Assembly (NCBI GenBank): GCA_004123355.1 | Contig: SCHM01000003.1 | Span: forward strand, 2,356,001-2,420,000 | Source: Amphirosellinia nigrospora | Lineage: Eukaryota > Ascomycota > Sordariomycetes > Xylariales > Xylariaceae | DNA length: 64,000 bases | Direction: 5' to 3' | In this document: piece by piece, positions 21,981 through 32,583 of the stretch | How positions within the stretch are numbered: the first letter of the stretch is position 1 | How the letters are laid out: each line of letters begins with the position of its first letter | The notes under the pieces: model-generated | What the model was told of the DNA's origin: nothing | Database searches by the model: none | The model's input: only the letters and a program-made list of their open reading frames with translations | Program-made: the position numbers and the translations under genes

Positions 21981-22696
21981 CGTCTATAGCCGGTCCGACT
22001 ACTGCTTAACACGGCGTGGCGTAGGAGGTCAAGGTCGAAGAGAGGGAGCGCTGGGTTGTGACGCAGGTGGCCAGATGTAGATGCGACGAGCCGATCGGAA
22101 GCTGGAACGGACAGCCAAGACGATGGTCCGAATGTAGAGTATCTCGGTATCGCCAGGTTATAGGCTGTGTCTGACTGTGCTGCTGGGCGATCTTGGCTTG
22201 GGTGTTATCGTTCTTTGTTCTTTACAATGTGTCTTCATTGATTGTGGTTGTGGCAGGATTGCCTGGCAATGATGAATGGTTTGTGTGTGCATGGGTTGGA
22301 GCTTCCCTTCCCCCTGCATCCAGGCGGGCAATGGTACGCTAGTAACATAGATGGCTTGGCATGTGGCTTACACTGTCGCCTTACGAGTAGGTAGCATCAG
22401 CTAGAAATTGTGGCTGACTCGCCATCTAAGTAGGTACTAAGTAACTTACCTAACCCCACCCTGACCCAGATCAGATCCACCGGATACAAATCGATAAAGT
22501 CCGGACGGCGGCGAACTTAGCAATTAATTGACCGATCAAGAAATCGACCAACAATTTTTAGTTGCGACGCCTTCTTTTTGTTGCCCATCACGCCGACATC
22601 GTCCTCCACCCGGCTGACGCACAGCCCAAGCCCGGCAACATCACAAAACACCCGCCCATACTAGCATAACTTTGGGGAACCATCATATAAATAGAG
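21981..22696. promoter_or_regulatory. Divergent promoter region between YIP1 and PAM16
   Basis: A 716-base region between start codons of two housekeeping genes. It contains TAGGTACTAAGTAACTTACC (about 22431-22450), part of the TACCTAGGTA-like motif class seen upstream of several genes here. No open frame of note. Confidence 0.5.
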
Positions 22697-23237
22697 ATGG
22701 TGAGCTCCTCTGCATATTCTTCATATCTTCCGTTCGCATATCCCCGCAGAATGCTGCGAACCAATGATTTTTCCACAGGAATATCGGAGCCAAGGCTGAC
22801 CATGACCACAATGTCAGGCGCACCGAATCATAACGAAGATAGTCCTCACCGGTAGCCGAGTCCTCGGTCGTGCCTTTACCGAGGCCTATAAGCAGGCACA
22901 AGCCTCATCCAACTATGCGCGAGCGCAAGCGAAGATGAACCCTGACGGCACCTCGGCACGGGGCGGTGGAGGCGGCATGACCCTCGACGAAGCCTGCAAG
23001 ATTCTTAATGTCAAGCCACCCCAGGGCGTGAATACAAATGTCGAGGAGGTTATGGAACGCTTCAAGAAGCTCTTCGACGCCAACGATCCACAGAAGGGCG
23101 GCAGTTTCTACCTGCAGAGCAAAATCCTGCGGGCGAGGCAGCGCATAGAATCAGAAGTAAGACCGGCAATGGAAAAGGCTGCGGAAGAGGCCGAGATTAA
23201 GGAAGGGTTTAAGCCAAAGGTGTATAAGGATCGGTAG
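22697..23237 (+). CDS. PAM16: PAM16/TIM16, J-like subunit of the mitochondrial presequence translocase motor
   Basis: A mitochondrial inner-membrane protein that pairs with Pam18 and restrains its stimulation of mtHsp70 during import. Exon 1 codes only the ATG (22697-22699). The 118-nt intron 22700-22817 has donor GTGAGC, branch CTGAC and acceptor GTCAG. Exon 2 resumes GCG CAC CGA, giving MAHRIITKIVLTGSRVLGRA, the family N-terminus. Then follow FTEAYKQAQA, a Gly-rich linker, and the degenerate J-like domain GMTLDEACKILNV...EEVMERFKKLFDANDP, GGSFYLQSKILRAR. Total 140 residues with intact frame; HPD is naturally absent in this family. Without the intron the reading frame from the ATG in GACCACAATG would not give the conserved N-terminus, which decides the start. 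Confidence 0.92.
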
Positions 23238-23667
23238 TGGGGCCAAAAACAAGCACGAGAGTGATATCAATCCTCTCGACTGACTGGGAATTAATGACAC
23301 GCATCCCTTCAGGCTTGTTGTCCTCAATCAGGGGACGCTTGGGAGTACGGATTCGGACACTGGGATAAAAGCATCTTCACTCGACTATTGCATGGCCCGG
23401 CGTTTCACGGTGTTTCAATTGTTTAAGTAGGTGTATGAGGATATTTGGCGGCAGCACACACATAGACAGGTGCCCACTGTACCACCATAGACATTGTACA
23501 ATTTACTGACGAAATCATTCAAATTATTGACAGCCCGGCCACTGGCGTTTTATCTGACTGATATGGTTATCGGTCTTTATATGGCTAGATGTGCAGGTAA
23601 CCAAACACCAGCATGTCGTTTGCGTAGAAAGGGTGTGAGCAGGATGCAGTGACTGCGATTCTCAAGG
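23238..23667. other. Intergenic region, convergent gene ends
   Basis: About 430 bases between the 3' ends of PAM16 and the DUF4385 gene. I see nothing beyond probable untranslated sequence. Confidence 0.6.
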
Positions 23668-24180
23668 TCAACTCTGATCTTGACTCTCACTCTTCATCCA
23701 CTCCCTCTGCTCTCTCAAAAAATCCTCTTTCCTCCTCTTGTAACCCTCATGGGCACGACACCGTTCCCAAACCTCGCGAAACACCAAACTCGCGCGTTCC
23801 TTCTCTTGCTTGTCCTTGTGATTCTCACTCTTGGGCAACTCCTCTTTTGTGTCTTTTCTATACTTGCGGCCCCCGGCGTGATTCGCATATCTCTTCGCGC
23901 GCGTCATCCCCATCTGAATGAATTTGCGTGCCATGTCCATGCCCACGAAGTCTTCATCCCGCTTGTCAAATTCTACGAACTTATTCCATAGATCGGCTGC
24001 GCTTTTCTCTGCAATGGGAACGCTGCGGAATCGCCAATATGGTAGTAGGAAAGATTTATACGGCTCAAAAGTCAGCACGCCTTGCTCGCCGCGCCCGATT
24101 CGGTAGCTGAGCCATTGTGCGTGGGGAATCGTCTGCTTGAGTGAGAGTGAGGGTTGTGGTAATGCGGACTTAGATGTCAT
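23668..24180 (-). CDS. DUF4385 family protein
   Basis: An intronless 170-residue protein of unknown function, in a family shared by fungi, algae and bacteria. Recognised by LSYRIGRGEQGVLTFEPYKS, LLPYWRFRSVPIAEKSA, DDFVGMDMARKFIQMG-type spacing (here DEDFVGMDMARKFIQMGMTR), RYANHAGGRKY, and a charged C-terminus with LVFREVWERCRAHEGY. No signal peptide or membrane segment is visible, so it is probably soluble. The start MTSKSALPQP at 24180 is preferred; an upstream in-frame extension (MLLFHLLRIYNA) looks like leader sequence and is unlike the family. Confidence 0.85.
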   Translation of the reverse strand: MTSKSALPQPSLSLKQTIPHAQWLSYRIGRGEQGVLTFEPYKSFLLPYWRFRSVPIAEKSAADLWNKFVEFDKRDEDFVGMDMARKFIQMGMTRAKRYANHAGGRKYRKDTKEELPKSENHKDKQEKERASLVFREVWERCRAHEGYKRRKEDFLREQREWMKSESQDQS

Positions 24181-24799
24181 GGCGTTGTATATCCTTAGTA
24201 AGTGAAATAAAAGCAAAATAGAATGAAAGTTAGAAGAACGAGGTCAGAGCGTATTACACTATATACATGACTTCGCAAGTCCATGATGTCATTGTGTCTA
24301 ACCAGCAAAGGACTACTTTTAATAATGGCTATGAAATGATTATACTTTTCATTCATAATAATTTAATCGGCAGTTATACGACGAGTTGGGCTTCTATTAA
24401 TATCTGCTTAATGTTACGCTATACGGCTAGCTATATCAGCAAACGGGAAAATATTAGTAGTGTAGAAGTATATATTAATAGCCTCACTCTCGGTCCGATC
24501 ACCGCACCTCCGCGACAGACAGGCTGTGCTTATATAAGTACTAGTCTTCCCCGACCTTCTTCATATTCTTTTCCTTTTTCCAAGGTTTTTTTACATAGCG
24601 CAGCACCCAGACCGAAGGCACATTTTGCGAGGAGATCGAAGCCTTACGGATTTTTGGAAGCGCCACACATGGTTTTGTGACTCTTCCCAATATGATCGAA
24701 CTTCTGTTGACCAAGACGGGACTGGTTTGGCTGGTGATCCCAGAACCACATGCGAAAGTGCCGGAGTACTGGTTTTGTACCAAGTGGTTGTAGCAATGT
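24181..24799. other. AT-rich intergenic region
   Basis: AT-rich upstream region of the DUF4385 gene, from 24,200 to about 24,500. The last 150 bases may be a broken upstream part of the coiled-coil frame described next. Confidence 0.45.
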
Positions 24800-25075
24800 G
24801 TGCAATCGCATGACTCGACTCACCTACACAACTGCGACGAGGTCCGGAATCTTCGGCAACAGATTTCTGAATTGGAGTCAATCAATCATCCCTATGAAAT
24901 AAAGATCGCTGTCCTCAAAGCTAACGAACGCTACCTGACCGAACTACTCAGAGGAGAAAGGACTACAGTCGAACGACAGAATAGGGAAATCCAAGAACTT
25001 AAAGATAAATGCAGAACTCTCCGAGAACAAAAAGAAAAGTTAAACGATCAGTTACTAGATTATATTCTGCAGTAG
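24800..25075 (+). CDS. Hypothetical coiled-coil protein, possibly a broken gene
   Basis: Not recognised. The frame from 24800 to 25075 has a short His/Cys stretch (SHDSTHLHNCDE) followed by about 60 residues of strongly charged heptad-like sequence (ISELESINHP, LKANERYLTELL, REIQELKDKCRTLREQKEKL), which suggests a coiled coil. It has no ATG at its start: the first codon is GTG. Just upstream in the same frame lies a TAG that separates it from a segment ending EYWFCTKWL. Reading through that stop would bring several Cys and His residues together like a zinc-binding head. This could be a real gene with an unseen intron, a decayed gene, or chance. Confidence 0.3.
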   Translation: MQSHDSTHLHNCDEVRNLRQQISELESINHPYEIKIAVLKANERYLTELLRGERTTVERQNREIQELKDKCRTLREQKEKLNDQLLDYILQ

Positions 25076-25255
25076 ACGAATTCGCTAAAAGGGAAGGAAA
25101 GGGAAAAGGGGGAAATCCCTGTGCTATTGCTTATCGATATCTAGATTGTAAGGACGGGAAATCGTGTAATTAAAACACTTCCATTCTGGCGGTGCCATCA
25201 GACCTAGTATAAATCAATTTTCTACCCAAATGGCAAGACCTAGATAGCTTCATAC

Positions 25256-25618
25256 CTAATACAACACCCTGGCCATTGGTTCATGGTCATCCACCTTCTG
25301 GCCTAGCCAGGTCAGAAACTCGGCAGACTTTCGCCGGCAAATCCCAGCGATCATTCCAAGCCTGTCGCGCCATTCAGCCCCGTCGAGGCCGCAAATAACC
25401 GATGTAAAGTCATCGATGTGATGACCATGGCAACAACCCATCCATACTGCAATAAGGAGAAGTATCGTAGCCCAGATGATAGTGCTTCTGATTGAGTTGG
25501 TTTGCCGAAGGGTGGCCTGCCGGGGATCCACGACTTTCCGCTCTCGTTGCACATTCATCATTCGTCCAGGATGGACCGGGCCGGGAGAGGTCGTCAATTG
25601 ATGTTCTGCTCGCACCAT
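25256..25618 (-). CDS. Hypothetical single-pass membrane protein
   Basis: A 120-residue frame with an ATG start and no recognisable family. A basic N-terminal half (RKVVDPRQATLRQTNSIRS) precedes one clear hydrophobic segment (TIIWATILLLIAVWMG) at about residues 47-62, followed by a mixed C-terminal tail with three Cys. The topology would be a type II membrane protein. Its start codon is only 30 bases from that of the plus-strand frame at 25649, so both cannot easily be normal genes with separate promoters. Support is limited to coding look and length. Confidence 0.35.
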   Translation of the reverse strand: MVRAEHQLTTSPGPVHPGRMMNVQRERKVVDPRQATLRQTNSIRSTIIWATILLLIAVWMGCCHGHHIDDFTSVICGLDGAEWRDRLGMIAGICRRKSAEFLTWLGQKVDDHEPMARVLY

Positions 25619-25648
25619 CCTACAGCGTAACAGTTTCAGTACTTCAAG

Positions 25649-25858
25649 ATGACAACCACAGGCCGTAAACCAGACCCGGCGGCGTCCGCCTCAGGCACAG
25701 ATCAACCATTGACAACTGAGAAGGAGTCTGCCGTTATACTATCTAGCGACTCAGATGCTGGCATCCCGGCCCAACAACCTAAGACGCAACAAGTGCGACA
25801 GGACGACGTCGTGGATGAAGACGACGTATTTCAACAGGATCACGTATCATGTAGTTGA
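25649..25858 (+). CDS. Hypothetical small acidic protein
   Basis: A 69-residue ATG frame, Thr/Ser-rich then acidic (ILSSDSDAGIP, DDVVDEDDVFQQD). No known domain. It looks like a disordered N-terminal exon rather than a finished protein. The frame ends in CSS-like sequence followed by AT-rich DNA, and I could not identify a downstream exon with confidence. Confidence 0.25.
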   Translation: MTTTGRKPDPAASASGTDQPLTTEKESAVILSSDSDAGIPAQQPKTQQVRQDDVVDEDDVFQQDHVSCS

Positions 25859-26754
25859 TTTTTATGCTCGAATATCTTCGTATCTGCATTATTTCCGTTA
25901 GCTCTATGCCATCCAAGTCTGCGGTCTTGATTTTGTGCTGGAGGTCCTCCAGCTCGCTTCTCCAGGTCTTCAACACCTTTTGTGTCCGTTGGCACATATT
26001 TCTTATTGCTGCCCGGCACTTCGTATGCGATGTCGATCTATGTGTCATTTGATGAGATTGCCTCCCTCCTGTCATCTATATCAGAAACTACATGCGCACA
26101 GCTACAAATAGTAATCTTCCCACAACATTAATTAGATTTAGTCAAGAAAATTAACACTTATCTTCCTGCTCAACCGTTGGTCTTTACCAAGGCATTCTAA
26201 TTGTGGATTACATAGCATTACAGTCTATATTATTAGTAGCAGCTTTTAAAGCTCCTCTTCGGAGAAACAGCTTGTATACACGGACATGGAGCTTTCTTCG
26301 ACTCTTTTTCATACTTAGAGTTTCTAAAGTGTATGGTATTCGTTAGACATAGACTTAGCTTATATAAATATGATCGTGAGTAATCGTATTGTGGCGATGT
26401 TCTAACATTTGGTAAATTAACTAGACCCCTATACCGATGGCACGAAAATAAGGTGTCTATCCCCGAGAATCGTAGAATCATATTAAGTTCCCACTTAGTA
26501 GGAGACGAAAGGGTCTTAACTTCGCGCTTGGTAGCTGAGATAGAAATAAGTTAAGCAGTTCCTAGATGCGCAAAAAAGTCTGCTGTTGTTCTAGCAAATG
26601 AAGTAAGCCTCAACTTTTTCTAATCCATATTAGAGGCTGGTTTATTGGATAAAACAGCTCCCGAATGTGACTAGTTTTAACCATAAGGCAACAACAGTTT
26701 TCTAATTACCATATCGGCGCACCCCTTTTTTTTAACCGTCTGCCACGCTGTGTA
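25859..26754. other. AT-rich intergenic region
   Basis: About 900 bases downstream of biotin-protein ligase. A minus-strand frame at 25779-26075 has a charged helical look (ELEDLQHKIKTADLDGIEL) but no family. Otherwise nothing. Confidence 0.45.
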
Positions 26755-28783
26755 TCATATCTTCCGCTTCACCAACCCTCTAAAGAAGTCAAAGCTATTC
26801 TCGTCGCTCTGCAGAGCCCACATCTTGCCAGTCGGCTTGTCGTCCCTGCCGAGCTCCTCAGCTTTGAGCATGCCCCAGTCGGAGGTAATGCCGACGATAC
26901 GAGCCTTAACGCCCCCCTCCGCTTCAAGGGTGACGATCTGACGGCCGTGTAGCCAATCATTGTAATAGGCACGCTCTAACTCCCTCGTGAAACCATAATG
27001 GACAAAGGTCTTGTACAGTGTCTCAAGCCGAGTTAATATGTGAGCTGTAAGCTTCTCGATTCTAAACGGCGGGAGATGGGATGGTAGAAGGGCGTCGAGA
27101 GAGGTCGTCGGTCGTCCGTTTGTTGTGTTGATGCCTATTCCTAGCACAATCTGGTACGATCCTGAGGAATAGACGCAGTTGGATAATATGCCGCCAATTT
27201 TGACGTATGTTGGCTCAGAGGATGAGTTTCGAGGGTCACGGGCGTAAATATCATTGGGCCATTTCAGTTTCACGGGCAGTTGGTCATATCCAGTATCGTA
27301 TGTTTTGATAGCCTGGACGATTGCAACCGCAGCCAAGTATTGAATAAACACGATAGGACGGCTCGCAGCCAGATGGCCCGGGTGGTTGATCACTGTAGAC
27401 ATGAGTAACGACCCCGGGGCGACACCCAGACGTTAGTACCACGACCCCGTCCTGCCACTTGGGTAGTGGCAGTGAGGGTGAAGCCAGAGGGAGTTTGGAA
27501 AGAAGCTTGAAATTCTTTTCTAGGATTGTGTTGGTGCTTGTCAAAACCTCGCCGTACATCAGGTAATTCCCCCACTCCTCGGCTTCGGTATCTTTCTGGC
27601 GGTAATCTCTCAGACTCGAGAAGAATGCATGATGGTTAAAATAAGGGGTCGCCTTAGCCTCGGGCCATTCTCGTTCATGAGCGACAATGCGTTTGACGAT
27701 CGTCGTGTAATCAATCAAAGCTTCATCTTTCGAACTAGACGGGGTTGTAAGCTCTCCCGTACTTCCATTACCAGTGAGTGTATCCTTCAATTGGTTCATA
27801 GACCATCTAGTCTCGGTCTTTTCCAAATGAAATGTATCATGTTCTGCTCTGATATATTCTTCTCCGTCTTCCTTGCTGATAATCTCCTCCCAGGAATATA
27901 ACAAATCATCGATGTTGCCGCTGACGATAGAGGATAAATGAAGACGGGACAGGGAAGGCACACCTGATGGCTCCTGGCTTACTTCAAGACCAAGTTTTGT
28001 TAGGCAAGCCTTCAAAAAGCTTACCCGATCACCATCGCCCGCTCGGAGAGTAGCGATTAATGCGTCGTACCCATCAACGCCATGATGGGGACTAAGATTC
28101 ACCGCGGCGAATTCGGGGTGAGGCCCAGTAAGGATAGCAGCTCCCTCGCCGACTCTACAATAGACTACTGCTGCGTCTTCCATTGCCCCGTTGACATAAA
28201 GTTTATCATCATAGCTAGCCAAGACCTCGACATCATGTTGTCTTGAGCATCGACAAATACGCCGCCGCCATTGTAATATGACATGACAACCTCAGGCACT
28301 ACACCTGCACCCTTGAATGCGATCTTCTCGACGTTAATCCGCACCGCCTTGGCCCCTTTCTCCGCTGTTGTATTGGAAGCCTTTGAAAGCACCACCTCGG
28401 CAGGTGCCGGGGAAGAAGGCAAGTTCCCTCGACCCGATGACTTCCATAGGTCTATTGCCGACCTCAAACTCGCACTTTTTCGATCCATAATAGGCGCCGG
28501 CACAGAAGCCGAGATACTTTCCACCACGGCGTACATACTGGGAAATAATGGAGTTCCCCTCGCCGTTCAATACACGGCAGTAACCAAGGTCTGCACCGCC
28601 AGGAAAAACCAAGAGTGCACACGACGGAGCCCACGGCTCCTTGAGCAGGACGTTATCGGCGACAGGTATGACGGCATAGTTCGGGGACAGCAGACGCCGC
28701 AGGGAGTAGATGGCGTGTTTCACCGACTCGACCGTAGTCCCCGTGCCATTGTACACGAGGACATTCAGTTTACGGGATGTCAT
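26755..28783 (-). CDS. BPL1: Biotin--protein ligase (holocarboxylase synthetase)
   Basis: Activates biotin to biotinyl-AMP and attaches it to acetyl-CoA and pyruvate carboxylases; an essential housekeeping enzyme. Intronless. The N-terminal BPL_N glutamine-amidotransferase-like domain is clear (NVLVYNGTGTT, LLVFPGGADLGYC, GGKYLGFCAGAYYGS). The catalytic half carries the biotin-binding loop ATTQVAGRGRGTNVWVSP, followed by LMSTVINHPGHLAASRP and the LKWPNDIYARDP segment with the conserved Lys. The BPL_C domain ends in SDENSFDFFRGLVKRKI. The frame is broken near 28362 (one insertion or two deletions), 28234, 27492 and 27416. Restoring it gives 678 codons, the usual fungal length. Because the gene is essential, these are probably consensus errors. 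Confidence 0.9.
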
Positions 28784-29048
28784 CGCTGCTCCCTTTGGAC
28801 AAATTGCCTTCTGGATTCGGACTGAAGCGGGGTGTAAATAGTGCCGCGCAGTATCCGGAATACAGCTCAGAAGAAATGGCCAAAGGTTGCCGGGCTTGTT
28901 ACCGCCCGTGATTGCACTGGAATAAGGTTAGGTACTTACGGAAGCCTATCAACTGTAGCCCACTAAAAGTTCGTGGACTGCACCGGACATCCGTTTCTAT
29001 CAGAAAAGCTTCCAATAGCTCAACCCAGGAGCAACAAAAAAGTACACA

Positions 29049-29509
29049 ATGTCAAAGAAAGAAGATTTAGCTCAGAAAAATCCACCTAAACCAGTAGAGG
29101 ACGATGAACCTGACGAGTGGTATGAGTCCAAGACTTTATGTATGCATGCTGGTCTCAGAAACTGACACAGCCCTCGACTTTATAGGGACAAGAGAATCTT
29201 CAGTACAGGCTGCGCTGGTATGTCAGCGAGATCAAACCCTTCATGAGGGATTTTCTCTTCCTACTTGCGCCAATTAACAGGAACTGACAAACTGGCCCGA
29301 TAGATGAAAATGCCAATTTGACCGACTGCTACTGGCGGAAGAAGGACTGGCGCGCTTGCACGAAGGAGGTATGCTCTTCTCTTGTCATGTCCCTCAACGA
29401 ATAGCCGTGATAACTAACCCACTCGCAGATGGAAATCTTCCGGGCATGTTGGAAGAAAAACAACAATGACGAGAGGACATCTACCAAGGATAACACTGAC
29501 AGGAAGTAG
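29049..29509 (+). CDS. COA4: COA4-like twin-CX9C protein, mitochondrial intermembrane space
   Basis: A small CHCH protein of the cytochrome c oxidase assembly type, imported and oxidised by Mia40. Four exons: 29049-29119, 29186-29217, 29304-29368 and 29429-29509. The introns are 66, 86 and 60 nt, all GT-AG, with phases that fit exactly, giving 82 residues. After an acidic head (PVEDDEPDEWDKRIFSTG) come two CX9C pairs, C-ADENANLTD-C and C-TKEMEIFRA-C, joined by YWRKKDWRA, then a Lys/Asn-rich tail. DEWDKRI..TGC followed by DWR.C is the pattern of Coa4/Cmc3/CHCHD8. The gene is too exon-split to be seen as a single frame. It is divergent from BPL1, with 265 bases between start codons, and GGTTAGGTACTTAC lies between them. 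Confidence 0.8.
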
Positions 29510-29971
29510 AAGACGAATTGGAGGGAAATCAGAAAGAAGATTTAAATGCTTTACCGCTTACTTCTCGGCTCATTCCCCTGTATTTATAGGTCGTAAAGGG
29601 CCAACTGTTTAAAATTATCAACAACCTGTCAAAGATACCCATGGTTAGTTCACGTATAGCCCCGAAAGCAACAGCTCATCAAATTTACAGAGCTGGATGA
29701 TTTAAGTAGAAGAAAGAATATCGTGATTCAATTCGCCATAGCTAGCTCTGTACAAGGAGAGCTGCACTGATGAAGAACTGAGTGAGGCCCACTAGACAGA
29801 CTCATTACCTTAGGTAGACAGCTACCTGTTAGCGCCTTAAGTAGCCGCCGCCAAGAGAGCCAATAGCGAATACCTATCCCACCATGAAATTTCCCAACCG
29901 CCAAAACATTGATACAGCAGCTTCCTCACTTACATCACCACCATAACCCAAAAGATCTCCAGACCGCCACG
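29510..29971. other. Intergenic region with MGM101 promoter
   Basis: About 460 bases between two genes on the same strand. TACCTTAGGTAGACAGCTAC at about 29806-29825 is a member of the TAGGTA motif class and lies about 150 bases before the MGM101 start. No other feature seen. Confidence 0.5.
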
Positions 29972-30946
29972 ATGGCCTCCCGCACCATGTCTCCGCTGCA
30001 AGCAGCCAGCCGACACATATCCCTAGCATCCCGGAGTTCAAGATTAGCGACCCAATGCGTCGCGCGGAGGCTCGTATCAACATCGAAAGCAAAGCCCTAC
30101 CCAGCCTCCTCAACCCCCAGCTCGTACCCCGCCACGAAGACAGCATCACCACCCATCCCTCCACGATCTGCGGCACGGCCATCTTACACGAGCGCCACTC
30201 CCGCACGAAAGCCCATACCCGCCGTATCGGGGGAGCCGCTCCCCGACGCACCACCAGCCACAGCGCCAGCCACGGCTTCGACGACGCCGAGTAATGGGAA
30301 CGGGAACGGGAACGGGAACGGGGGCCAACAAGCCGCAGCCAACATCAACGAAGATGGGGCGCCGATCGACTGGACGAATTCATTCCACGGCCTGGGGACG
30401 TCCGCCTTCGGGCCCGAGACGGCGACGATCCTACAAGCTCGGCTGGACCCCGACGACATCGAGGTGAAGCCCGACGGCATCATCTACCTGCCCGAGATCA
30501 AGTACCGGCGAATTCTCAACGCGGCCTTCGGCCCGGGCGGCTGGGGTCTGGCACCGCGGGGGAGTTGATGGTACAGGACCGGCTGGTGACGAGGGAATAT
30601 GCGCTCATAGTACACGGCCGGTGAGTTACCACACTCTACCACACCCACTTCTTCCCCCTCACTGACATAAATCTCGATTTAGATTCGTAGGCCAAGCGCG
30701 GGCGAGCAGCAGTACTTCAGCGAAGACGGGGTATCGACGGCAGCTGAGGGGTGCAAGTCAAACGCACTAATGCGGTGTTGCAAGGACCTGGGGATCGCGT
30801 CGGAGCTGTGGGATCCGCGGTTCATCCGCAAGTTCATGAAGGAGCACGCCGTCCAGCAGTGGGTTGAGCACGTCACCACCAAGAAGAAGAAGCAGATCTG
30901 GCTGCGCAAAGACGACGAGGTCCGCTACCCGTTTAAGAAGTCGTAG
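29972..30946 (+). CDS. MGM101: Mitochondrial genome maintenance protein MGM101
   Basis: A Rad52-like single-strand annealing protein of mitochondrial nucleoids, needed for mtDNA repair and retention. Exons are 29972-30620 and 30683-30946 with a 62-nt intron. The first 60 or so residues are Ser/Ala/Arg-rich with few acids, a typical mitochondrial presequence. A Pro/Thr-rich linker holds an Asn-Gly repeat coded by a hexanucleotide run. The core starts at [15 protein letters not shown] and includes [54 protein letters not shown], and the C-terminal [15 protein letters not shown]. One G is missing at each of two sites (near 30560 and 30701). With both restored the frame is 305 codons and matches the family throughout. 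Confidence 0.93.
30293..30323 (+). repeat. GGGAAC hexanucleotide repeat within MGM101
   Basis: Four to five units of GGGAAC (GGAACG in other phase) encode an Asn-Gly run in the disordered linker before the conserved core. A likely site of length variation between strains. Confidence 0.8.
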
Positions 30947-31386
30947 CCACCTTCTCCCCTCTCACCAGCAAGCGGCCAAATAATCTTTTGAGATGAATGC
31001 TGGGATAGTAATAAATGATGGCGTCTGGGGCGGACAAAGGATTGTATGATATATGAGTCTACGTATGTATAAACACTAGACGCCGCATCAAATGGTTGGT
31101 GGGATATACCGACGAAACATGTACATCTCGGTCTGATCAAGGCACAGCGGACACCGACGATGCCTATCTCGCACAGCCATGCCACATCTGGATAGCACCA
31201 GCACATGGCAAATTAGTCATAGATCAGGCAGCTTGAGGATAGAATAATCAGAAGTCGCCTAGCGAGGTGCGACTCCCAACTCAAAAAATCATTGAGCGCT
31301 TCAAGTCTTACGACGAGAATAGTTACAAGAAAACTGCGCTGTCTGATCCTGCCCCTTGTAGAGCTTCGTCTAATAAAGTGATATTC
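30947..31386. other. Intergenic region, convergent gene ends
   Basis: About 440 bases between the stop codons of MGM101 and the HVA22-type gene. I see nothing in it. Confidence 0.6.
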
Positions 31387-32583
31387 TTAACGCCGCCTAA
31401 TGACCCATGTTACAGTAATCCCCAAACTCCTTACGTCGAGTCGATGCCAGCAGTCATGAGTATCACTCTTGCCGATACCGGTGCTCTGACCTTGACTCGG
31501 ACTACCAGCCGCGCCCCAGCCAAAGAAATTCCACCCGGCTCTCGCAGCTCCAGCATCTTCTTCGTTGTTCACTCTTCGACGAAGACTCCCATCATCGTCT
31601 TCACCCCCGCTTGGGGTGTCGATCTTCTCGAAGTCAACCTCGCTCCGGCTCTTGCTCAGCCCACTACCGATGCTATACCCACTCGGCGGCCGCGAGGGTT
31701 CCTGTCCGTCCAGACTCATGCTGCCTATCCTTCTCGATTGCTCGGCTGTTCTGCGGTGCTCCTCATTTTGTTGCAACTCGGCAGCCTCGCGATCCAGTGC
31801 ACCCATCATAAAAGCAAGTCTATCTCGCTGCGCGGCGATAAAAGTAATCTTCTCCTGCACCCCGCCAATGTTCTCCGGGATCACCGTCTTGCTCGTCATC
31901 GCACCGCCGCCAGTGGGTGTGGACAGACCACCCGCGGCCGCGTTGACGGCACCAGCTAGCAAGTTGTAAAAGTCGTGGCCAGCAGTCCCGGCATTGTTGG
32001 CGGCCCACCGGGCAGCCGGCACGCTGAACCTAGCAAGCAACGCCTGTGTGTAGCCCTGGGGTGCCGCGGCGGCCCTGGTCTCCTCCTGTCTTTCGGATGG
32101 AGGTAGGTTGAAGACACGTGTGCGGATCAGCTCGATGGCCTCCTTAAGATATCGAATGCCAGCAGCTCTGAATCTATCGTGGGCGCTGGCGATGAAGTCT
32201 TCGATCGCGAGTTCGTTCTCCTCAAGGTAAGGGTGGAGGTAGCCCTCGTATAAGAGACGCGCGCCTTGCGTCGACGGGAGCACCAGCCATAGCAAAAATC
32301 CAAGTCGTATCCACGAGTAGAACGGGATCCAAGTGAGGATAAACTCAGTCCAGGACTCGGCGAGAAGTGCGCAAGATAACACCGACCAGTACATGAGCCA
32401 TGGTGTCAGTTGTGCCGGGTCGGACGTCTTAAGCGCTTTATAAGAGGCGAAGAGTGGGAAGAGGAAGGATGCTATGGAACTACAAGATGAGTAGCCTAGT
32501 CAGTAAAGTCACAAATTCAGCATGATGCCGGCATATGACTCAAGATTCGCTTACGCAAAGAAGTGTGCTATGATGTTGAACAT
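31387..32583 (-). CDS. TB2/DP1/HVA22 (REEP) family ER-membrane-shaping protein with long C-terminal tail
   Basis: A reticulon-like hairpin protein that curves ER membrane. Exon 1 is 32583-32555, a 75-nt intron follows, and exon 2 is 32479-31387, giving 373 residues with intact frame. The N-terminus MFNIIAHFFASIASFLFPLF and SYKALKTSDPAQLTPWLMYW is the family signature (KAxxS...DxxxWLxYW). Then come hydrophobic hairpin segments (TEFILTWIPFYSWIRLGFLL, then LVLPSTQGARLLYEGYLHPY) and the helix LEENELAIEDFIASAHDR. The remaining 230 residues are Ser/Gly/Glu-rich and probably disordered, ending in two Trp-rich stretches. The long tail is more like REEP1-4/Hva22 (S. pombe Yep1, Magnaporthe Rop1) than the short Yop1/REEP5 type. 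That subtype call is inference. Confidence 0.85.
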
